A DNA stretch of 64,000 nucleotides from Allacma fusca (lineage: Eukaryota > Arthropoda > Collembola > Symphypleona > Sminthuridae), in assembly GCA_947179485.1 (NCBI GenBank), contig OX359245.1, positions 70,295,067-70,359,066 on the forward strand, in the 5' to 3' direction. The position numbers were made by a program, and so were the translations under genes. Below are positions 22,096 to 30,083 of this stretch, piece by piece (the stretch's first letter is position 1; the number at the start of each line of letters is the position of its first letter). The notes under the pieces are model-generated. The model did not search any database, was not told the origin of the DNA, and worked only from the letters and a program-made list of their open reading frames with translations.

Positions 22096-22743
22096 ATGGA
22101 TTCCATTAACATGCAGATCCCACATACTTCGACCATTCAAATAATTGCACCAACGTCAGGCGGGAAAACGTATTTAGCATTGCAAATGATAAGAAATCGC
22201 TATGATTTGTTTGATACTAAACTCGAGAAAGTGATATATGTGTACGCAGACTTTCAGAAAGCATTTTATAAGTTGCAGCAAGAAGATAAAAATGTTATTT
22301 TTACTGATAAACTGAAAGATATTGAAGAACTTGTCACTGATCCGTGTTTATTGATCATAGACGATCAGTCAGATATACTTTCAAAAGGAGAAAACAACGA
22401 ACTAATTACTCGGTTTTTCATTAAATCGTCACACCATAAAGGTTGCACAGTTATTCTGATGTTGCAATCTGCATATCAAAAAAATTTGAGAATTGTAAAT
22501 TTAAATACGCAAATTTTAATTCTGTTTGATCAAATGCGCGATAAAAGTACAATCACAACTATAGCGCGCCAAATATGTCCTGGCGAGACCAAGTTTTTAG
22601 AGTCGGCATATGCAAAAGCTGTAAGGGAAAAGGAATATGGGTACATGGTTCTTGATTTGCATCCAAAAGATAAAAAATACAAGTACTGGGTGCGCTCTTG
22701 TCTTTTCCCTTCAGAAGATTGCGAGGTGTACACACCCAAATAA
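22096..22743 (+). CDS. ATP: FtsK/HerA-type genome-packaging ATPase
   Basis: 215 residues from the ATG at 22096; the frame is open for another 20 codons upstream but that part is unlike the family. It would pump DNA into the capsid. Walker A is APTSGGKT (18-25), Walker B LLIIDDQS (85-92), followed by a helix with HHKGCTVILMLQSAY that carries the sensor region and ends in a conserved Gln. The short N-terminus directly before Walker A is characteristic of the Polinton/adintovirus ATPases. The next start is 5 bp downstream. Confidence 0.92.
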   Translation: MDSINMQIPHTSTIQIIAPTSGGKTYLALQMIRNRYDLFDTKLEKVIYVYADFQKAFYKLQQEDKNVIFTDKLKDIEELVTDPCLLIIDDQSDILSKGENNELITRFFIKSSHHKGCTVILMLQSAYQKNLRIVNLNTQILILFDQMRDKSTITTIARQICPGETKFLESAYAKAVREKEYGYMVLDLHPKDKKYKYWVRSCLFPSEDCEVYTPK

Positions 22744-22748
22744 TTGTC

Positions 22749-23075
22749 ATGGCCGCAAGATTGGGAACGGAAATCAGGTTTCTTTTAAGACTAGCAAGTT
22801 CGTCCGAAGAAAACTTTGTGGAACTAATTAAAGGCGCTAGCACCAGGGAATTAGAAGCAGTAGTAGAGTGTTTCCAAAACTTGGATGTGGTCACGAAGGT
22901 AGTTCCATTACGTTTTCATAATCTCAGGAAAAAATTGCATCATAGAACAAGAGATATTGAAAAATTAAGAACTGTTGCTATAAAGCAGTCTAAAAGTGTT
23001 CGCAAATGTTTATCAGCCTTACTTTTAAATATCCTTACAACCGAAATTCTTTCCATAATATATCGACATGGCTAA
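22749..23075 (+). CDS. Small helical conserved-type protein, function unknown
   Basis: 108 residues from the ATG at 22749. The pattern LGTEIRFLLRLASS, then ELIKGASTRELEAVVECFQN, then RFHNLRKKLHHRTRDIEKLR reads as a chain of amphipathic helices. Small proteins of this look stand next to the ATPase in other Polinton-type elements, as I remember, but I cannot name a function. The C-terminal 20 residues are hydrophobic (SALLLNILTTEILSIIY) and could be a membrane anchor or helix bundle. The stop overlaps the next start by 8 bases. Confidence 0.7.
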   Translation: MAARLGTEIRFLLRLASSSEENFVELIKGASTRELEAVVECFQNLDVVTKVVPLRFHNLRKKLHHRTRDIEKLRTVAIKQSKSVRKCLSALLLNILTTEILSIIYRHG

Positions 23076-23766
23076 AGTCATGAAAGTTATTTCACCTGAT
23101 CTATACGAAAAGTTAATCAAAATTTACAATGAAAATTTCACTAATGAAACACATGATAAAGAAACTGAGGTAGGGAATTCATTAAATACAGAAAAAACAA
23201 ATCCCGCACATCCTGTACCGGAAAAGACATTAAATCATGAAAATAAAAATATTGCAAATCCTGAGAACATAAAACATCCTGAAAGTGATCAGTCAGAAAC
23301 CCAATCTCGTCAGGAAAATAAAAGGCCTGAAATTGAATCTCTAGACGTTGGCAAATTCAAGGGCACACAAGTATGTTGTTGTAATCCATCTGAAGAAACT
23401 GATAGCAGATCAGTATGGAAAAGCTTTGATGAGGTCGTTGACAATAAAAATGAGCCGTCAAAACGTAAATCACATGAAGAGCCATCTTTGGAGCACGAAA
23501 TCAATGTAAAACATGCAAAGCCAAGTATGACATTGCGCTCGCGTAATAAACAAAAAGGTCACGGTAGAAAAACAAAGGGAAAGAATAGAATTAAATTAAA
23601 GAAATTTACAAAACGTAAGTTAAAAGCACTTAAGAGAGAACCTAAACGTAAAACGAAACAGTCGCATTCAAGAAAGAAGCACGAGACATTGTGTCGGAAA
23701 AAGAAGAAGCAGAAAACTAGATATGGATTACAGCAAGATGGAATCGTCAAACGAATTTCTAATTAA
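23068..23766 (+). CDS. Hydrophilic protein with very basic C-terminus
   Basis: 232 residues. The start ISPDLYEKLIKIYNE is helical. The middle is polar and repetitive (Asn, Glu, Pro, Lys) with a Cys cluster VCCCN near residue 110. The last 75 residues are dominated by Lys and Arg (KTKGKNRIKLKKFTKRKLK, CRKKKKQK). It overlaps the preceding frame by 8 bases and the following by 44. A nucleic-acid-binding or second core protein is the natural guess. Disorder is probable. No family is recognised. Confidence 0.65.
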   Translation: MAKVMKVISPDLYEKLIKIYNENFTNETHDKETEVGNSLNTEKTNPAHPVPEKTLNHENKNIANPENIKHPESDQSETQSRQENKRPEIESLDVGKFKGTQVCCCNPSEETDSRSVWKSFDEVVDNKNEPSKRKSHEEPSLEHEINVKHAKPSMTLRSRNKQKGHGRKTKGKNRIKLKKFTKRKLKALKREPKRKTKQSHSRKKHETLCRKKKKQKTRYGLQQDGIVKRISN

Positions 23767-23944
23767 TAACATACATATGTTATTGAAAGCTATTATGAAT
23801 GACGACTATAGAAGCAACAACACCTATACAAATTTTAATGGGCACCTAGGGGTAGGAGGAAGTAAGTTTGGTATTGACTATGTGATAAGCAGTGATAGTT
23901 ATAGTACTTCCCCCCTTGACATGTTATATCCTTTTATGATATAG
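23723..23944 (+). CDS. Short overlapping ORF, 73 residues
   Basis: The ATG at 23723 lies inside the end of the previous gene, in another frame; a second ATG follows at 23738. The protein is not basic. It reads ESSNEFLINNIHMLLKAI, then a Gly/Ser/Tyr region, and ends SPLDMLYPFMI. Dense overlap is typical of viral genomes and the tract continues the gene block, but 73 codons could also be chance. The DNA contains a partial inverted repeat (GGAGGAAGTA near 23,850 and TACTTCCCCC near 23,910). Confidence 0.4.
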   Translation: MDYSKMESSNEFLINNIHMLLKAIMNDDYRSNNTYTNFNGHLGVGGSKFGIDYVISSDSYSTSPLDMLYPFMI

Positions 23945-24304
23945 TGTGGATCTTCACCATTATCCTTCTTTTCGTTTTGGTGCTAGCCAAAATGATAAAA
24001 TATGGTCTATGCGCCTATTCCAAATGGGAGACTAAAAGCGGGAGCGGAGAAACTACTGCATTGGAGGGTTGCTTCAATTGCATTTCATTGAAGAACGCCG
24101 AACAATGAGCTCCGAACAAAACTCCACTCCACTCCGCTCCCACAACGTACCCTTTGAAAGGGACGCTTACCCATCACACAACAAAACAGGACACTGCAAC
24201 ACGGTAATAAATATTTAATTATATCATTACATATAAGACTGGGAGTAGTATAGTATTTTTTCACTTCTATACATCTCTCATTATTACAGATACTTAGATG
24301 CAGT
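23945..24304. other. Spacer before the polymerase gene
   Basis: 360 bp without a frame. It contains GC-richer direct motifs (GGGAGCGGAG and inversely CTCCGCTCCC near 24,033 and 24,133), which could pair or bind a factor, and a possible splice acceptor TTATTACAG at 24,281-24,289 just before the polymerase ATG. This is the likely place of the polymerase promoter or 5' leader. Confidence 0.4.
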
Positions 24305-27300
24305 ATGCCGTACTGTAACTTCTACTGTCGTACACATGTTCTATACGACTCCCACATAGAACAATGTCACCTATGTGAACACTGTAACAAGTATTGCAGT
24401 CATATGCACATGCATAATTGCTTATATCCGAAGAAACAACTTGCACATCCGGAGCGAGGGAATCACTTGAATCTACAACATTTTTCTGAATATTCAAGAA
24501 GTAATTTAGGAAGTGTCATCAAGTACAAGTACATGAAACCAATTGAGACAAACGACATTACATCTGCTTTTGAAGAAATCCGACAAGATTTATTTGATCT
24601 TTTGAAAAGTTTATACGACATTCATTCAAGTATGAAAGTTGAGTTTGCTGTATCTGTCCTCATGTCCAAGGACATTTTATTGGAGAATAATCAGTATACT
24701 TCCAAGGAAGCTATTATATACTTCAAATCAAAACACTTTGAAATGTTTAACACAGTGAATATGGACGTGCCATTTCTTCAAGCTGTATCAGAAATAATTG
24801 AACAAAAAAACCAATTTGTTTCCCACGGATCTTCTTGGAGGATAAGTGCAATTGAATCCATGGAAGTAAAGATCGGGGAATTAAGGTTGTTGAAAAGTGC
24901 TGTTGGGAAATCTTTTTTACCAATGCCCTTCAAATCTAGAAGAAATGGGATAATTAATTTTCGAAATAAAGACAATTTTTGTTTTCGATACTGTCTAACA
25001 GCTGGATTACTCTGGGATAGAAAAGTGACCGAGAACCAATCGCTAGGTGACGACAATTCAAATCTGAGATATCATTCTACATGGAACAAATTCTCGCATT
25101 TGATTGACTTTACTGATGTTAATATGGGAGAAAATGTTAATCCGTATGAAGATATGACAACGTTTGAACAAAAAAACAAGGTCTCAGTGAATATATTCAC
25201 ACATCACGGTGAGAATGTTATCCTAGCAAGAAAGGGATTGTCAAATTCAAAAAAAGTGGTCAATTTGTTTGTAATCCAAAAACTAGAAAATAGAATACCA
25301 AGATACCACTACGTTCTCATTAAAGATCTTGATGCATTTTTATGTGCTGGAAGTACACACAAAACCTACACATGTCACGATTGCTTCCGATCATTTAACT
25401 CCACTTTAAGTTATGTAAAGCATTCAAAGATCTGTTCAAAGTCAGCTAAACCAACCGAAAGACTTTATAGTTTCCCGCCCGAAGGAAAGGTTTTAACATT
25501 TGAAAGACCAGAACTGACAAACTGTCAACCATATATACTTTTCTTTGATTTTGAATGTTATTCAGTGAAAATAAATGATAATATTCACGGTAAGACACAA
25601 ATGAGATTTGAGTACCAGCCTGCAAGCTATTCGTTAGTTATTTTACACAACACTGGAGATAAGGCTGAGCTAGTTACTGCAGAGTATTATGATGGACGTC
25701 ATCCTGTCAAACATTTTTTCCATCGAGTGTTCCTATGGGCTCAAAAATTACTTTGCGAGATACGCTCAACAAATAACATGTTAACCCCGACACCTGAGGA
25801 AAGGAAAGCGCATGAACAAGCAACGCATTGCAAACACTGTAAGCGACAATTCACAATTCCTAAGGATTCGGTTCAGGAAGGGTTTGATGCATTGCGTTTT
25901 GATTTGAATGGAACATTACTGAACGACTCAGACGAAACAGACTACGAAGAGGAACTTACAATAAAGAAATCCAAGCGAGATGCACCAATTATTAAAACAT
26001 ATCACCATAACCACGACTCTGGAAAATACGTTGCATCATTATGTCAGTCATGCAACCTTAAAATTAAATATAAGAACCAGCTGACGTGTGTCGCACATTG
26101 CGGATCTAAATTTGATTTCCATCTTCTTCTTAAAAACTTAGAAACTTCTGCCTTTGATGCTAGCAATATCTCAGTTATAGCTAAGTCTAAAGAAACCTTT
26201 GTACAAATTGAAATAAAGTCAAAGGATTTGTATATTCCAATTCTAAATAATCAGTACGGGAATCAACAACAATTCTCAAAATCTTACAGCGGTAACCGTA
26301 AAGTGGGTGTGAGGTTCATTGATTCTTTTAACTTTTTACCTGAATCACTAGCAGATCTTACTGAAAGTTTGAAGAAAGAAAAATCTCCTTTATTCGAAAT
26401 CGTTAAAACAGTATTAAACAATTATATTTGTGAACCAAATCAACTAAACGGAATCTCTAATGATAGCATAGACCTGCTATTAAAAAAGCTTCCATACCCC
26501 TACACCTTCCTGTCAGGTCCGAACGTCTTGAAGGATGGAGTACCTATTCCCGAAATCCAAGAATTCCATAACGACATGACTCATGAAGAATGTTCACAGG
26601 AAGATTATGAAATTATCTTAAAAATCTGTTCACTTTTCCAAATCAAAGACTTTCGCATGTACACAAAACTCTACACAATCCTGGATTCTGCTCTATTAGG
26701 AATTGTGTACATCAACTTTATTCAAAATAGTTTTAAATCCTACGGTATCGATCCTTCGTATCTCTGTACTGCATCTGGATTTGCTTGGCAGGCATTTCTG
26801 TACACTACCGGTGCAGACATTCACTACATTCGAGACAAGAAAATGATTGATTTAGTTCGGGAGGGAATTCGAGGCGGTGTCTCTATGGCGGCTAAAAAAA
26901 TTGTTTGCGCTAACAATGAGAGAACTCCGTTTAATTTTAACGCAAGTGAAGATCGAACACATATTCTCAATCTCGATATAGTTTCCTTGTATGCCCATGT
27001 CATGGAGACCAACAAATTCCCTCATTCAGGTTATGAATGGGTTGATGTTGCGGATTTAAAGAAAATTGATTGGCAAAGCCCACAGCTTCATTCAGACGAT
27101 AATAATACCGGCTACCTAATAAAGTGCACTCTCGAATATCCAGACGCAATCCATGACTCGACCTCTGACTTACCACTCTGTCCAGAGAAAAAACGTATAA
27201 AAATTATCGAGCTGTCTACAAGACAACAGAATATTCTACAAAAGCTGAACAATGCTCAACAGATTCTAACTGCACCAAGACTCACATTAAATCAATACGA

Positions 27301-28415
27301 TAAGACAGACTATGTACTACATCATAAAGCGCTAGCTTTTTATCTCTCAATGGGAATGAAATTGACAGATATTAAGTGCGGCTTCAAATTCATTCAAAAA
27401 CCTTACTTGACAAAGTATATAAAATATAATGTCGAGAAACGAAAAGTTGCCAAGACTGAAACGGAAAGGAGTGCTCTGAAACTGGGTACGTCAACCGCAT
27501 TAATTAATATTAAATAGAAATCCTATATGATGTTTTTATTTATAGGAAATAATTCCATCTTCGGACGCCTGCTTATGAGAGACGATAATTTATTGAAAAT
27601 TATTTTCTGCTCATCTCGCGCACAAGTTCATAAGCATCTCTCCAACGACAGATGCGTGGATTTCGACTGCCTATCAGATAACGTAACAATGGTTATGCTC
27701 GAGCCCGAAACAGTACAACTCTCCAAACCAATCCAAGCTGGTCAAGCTGTTTTGGATTTTGCTAAGGTTGCCTACTACGAAGCATACTACCGACAACTAC
27801 ATGATGTGTTTGGATCTAGAGTATCTTTAGCTTATACTGACACAGGTTGAATTGATTTTCTCAATGATAATGACAGAGGTCTTGAAATTTTATACTAATC
27901 CATACATTTTTATAGATAGCTTTCTGGTTGTCGTTAAGGATCCTCAGAACACGCTTTGGACAGATCTTGTTCAAAATCGAAAATACTTCGACTTTAGCAA
28001 AATTCCGAAAGACCATCAACTGTTTAAAGACTTCTCTAACATCCCTGACCTTCCTAGATTTAATGCAGGAGAGTCTGGGAAGATCAAGATAGAAGACTTA
28101 GATATTTCAGAAATTTGTACGCTAAAATCAAAACAATATTCAATTCTAAGATTTAATGATACTTGTGAATTAAAGTGTAAAGGGATTCCTCAAAGATCGC
28201 TGAAAAGATACTGCAACCATGAAGAATTCAAGAAAACTATAAACAATGAAAGCATAAAAGAAATCAAAATTAATGCAATACGTTCTTACAAGCACTCATT
28301 GTTTAATATTAGTATTAATAAGTTAGCTCTACATGCACTTGATGTGTACAGATGTTATTGGGATGAAAATGATCTAAATGCAAGCTTGCCATTCGGGCAT
28401 TATAAATTAAGATAA
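24305..28415 (+). CDS. PolB: Protein-primed family B DNA polymerase
   Basis: Exons 24305-27485, 27546-27845 and 27916-28415, both introns phase 1, 1326 residues. It replicates the element. The N-terminus carries Cys/His clusters (residues 4-45) and a C2H2-like finger YTCHDCFRSF..H..IC (about 354-378). Exonuclease motifs: FFDFECYS (about 413), HCGSKFDFHLL (about 597) and YTILDSALL (about 790). Between the first two lies a zinc-binding HNH/Endo VII-like insertion with HCKHCKRQF and later HHNHDSGKY plus CQSCN (about 512-590). Polymerase motif A is LDIVSLYAHVM (about 890). Motif B (N-x-I-F-G-R) directly follows the first intron, and motif C (YTDT..) is split by the second intron, which restores its final Asp-Ser. 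Length and Zn/HNH features are usual for Polintons. All catalytic motifs appear intact. Confidence 0.92.
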
Positions 28416-28955
28416 ATAATAAATAAGCAAACTTATTTATAGTATATTTATTATTATGAATGTAATTTATAATATTAGTATTTTAATAAAACAATGCACT
28501 GGCAATTTATTCTGCTTTAACTTATTCTTAAAATGTAATTATTGAGAAACTCGTTTCACTTTGCCTCTCAACAACTTTACTTTGCCCCTAAAAGTTTAAC
28601 TGTGTTATAACAACGGTTTAACCTATAAGCATGATGCAACCAAAAAAATTTAAGCATATGGCACTTGAAAACTAAAAATAAATTAAGCATATGACACTTA
28701 AAAACTAAAATGCATTTATTAGGAAATTCGTTTCACTTCAGCCCTAAAAAAATTCACTTTGCCCTTAAAAGTGCAGTATGCCCTGACATTGGTTTGACCT
28801 AAAATCATAAAGCTACCAAAAATAAATTAAGCATATGGTACTTGGAAAAAAGAAATATTTATTCGGAGAGACACACATCAACTAACAAAAAAACGGAGCC
28901 ATCACTTCCCTTCGCCCCTTAAATGTATGCCTCTAACAAATTCAGTAAGGAAGAA
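28416..28955. repeat. AT-rich spacer with diverged tandem repeats
   Basis: Between the convergent polymerase and right-end membrane-protein genes. Two units of about 173 bp start near 28,534 and 28,708, sharing TTCGTTTCACTT, TTACTTTGCCC or TCACTTTGCCC, GGTTTAACC or GGTTTGACC, and AAGCATATGGCACTTG. The block AAATTAAGCATATG occurs three times. No coding frame is seen. Confidence 0.7.
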
Positions 28956-30064
28956 CTAAACACGCCCACGGGCCGTCATCGACCGGGTGACCGGGCGATG
29001 TGCCTCCGGAGTCAGGATCCTGCGCCGTGGGATGTCCGCCAATACCGCTTCGCCCCCTCCAACCAGATCCACTTCCGCCCACACTTGCGCTCCCGGCTCC
29101 ATCTCCCTTCCATCACCATTCCCTCCGTCGCCGCCACCACCGTCTCCACCACCCCCCACAAACCCTCCAGCACCACCACCCCCGTTTCCATCACCCCCCA
29201 CAAACCCTCCACCACCGCCATCGCCTCCTGGTGCTTCCTCCATCATACGGACCAGCTCAATGTGGTCAACGACCAGGTGTTCGCGCGGAGCCCGTGGTCC
29301 TCGAATGGCCCTCCAAAGCGCTCGCGCAGCATCGGCCACATCCTGGAGTCGTGCCAGCCTATCCCGAACAAAATCCACCAGAATGTGTCGGTAGCGATAC
29401 CAGAGGCAACCAAAAAGCCCGACACCAACCACACCACCACCAATTCCTAGTGCTATAATAATAAAAATGCAATTAACGATACATACATACATTAATAGAT
29501 ACATGCATACATACATACATACATACATACATACATACATACATACATACATACATACATCCATACATACATCCATACATACATACATCCATCCATACAT
29601 ACATCCATCTATACATACATACATACATCCATACATACATCCATACATACATCCATACATACATCCATACATACATCCATACATACATCCATACATACAT
29701 CCATACATACATACGTACCTATGACCCATCCAGCCGATCCTTCCGATGCGGGGACTTCCCGGTCACAAAATACCTCCTGGAAGCGGCCACACACATGTCC
29801 AGGTCGAACAACCCCAGCAAGATTGATAGGAGCCTCATCCAGGTCAACCAAACACCCACAATTGCCCACCATGTCGCTATAAAAATAGCACGCTTTTGAG
29901 CAAAGCTCGCAATCCGCATCAAATTTTGAACAAGCTAAAAATACACAAACATATATACACACAAATAAAATGATATACATACATACAAATAAAATCATAC
30001 ATATAAACAATAAAACATAAGTGCCTAAATATAAATTATGAATTAAATAAAACTACTTACCCAT
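28956..30064 (-). CDS. Right-end Cys-rich single-pass membrane protein (cargo)
   Basis: Exons proposed: 30064-30061, 29934-29719 and 29452-28956, all junctions phase 1, 238 residues. No known family recognised. The 72-codon exon 2 has C-x6-C-x2-C, further cysteines CGC and two more. The membrane segment starts in exon 2 and continues in exon 3 (ALGIGGGVVGVGLFGCLW), followed by YRYRH, a helical part (LARLQDVADAARALWRAIRG) and a Gly-rich tail of about 60 residues ending with basic IPRRRIL and TRSMTARGRV. The arrangement matches the left-end gene (6239-6870). Exon 3 is strikingly GC-rich compared with everything around it. Exon 1 would supply only the start codon, in a good context (AAAAATGG). 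Alternatively translation starts at an ATG at 30010, where a hydrophobic leader runs directly into the Cys domain. Intron 2 is largely a microsatellite. Envelope, entry or host-interaction roles are guesses. Confidence 0.6.
29480..29716. repeat. CATA/CATC microsatellite in an intron
   Basis: About 235 bp of CATA repeats interspersed with CATC, lying inside the second intron of the right-end membrane-protein gene. Read in either direction it gives artificial frames (Tyr-Ile-His or Met-Tyr-Val-Cys repeats). Confidence 0.95.
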
Positions 30065-30083
30065 TTTTGTATTCCACCAATCT

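Noticed and set aside
28923..29458. Three plus-strand frames of 130-175 codons opposite the right cargo gene
   Set aside because: Pro/His/Ser-rich shadows of the GC-rich Gly-rich exon on the minus strand.
29467..29729. Frames of repeated Tyr-Ile-His or Met-Tyr-Val-Cys across the CATA repeat
   Set aside because: Pure products of a microsatellite that lies in an intron of the right cargo gene.
6239..30064. The two cargo genes as parts of one very long terminal inverted repeat
   Set aside because: DNA similarity between the ends stops after about 190 bp; the two proteins are only distantly similar.
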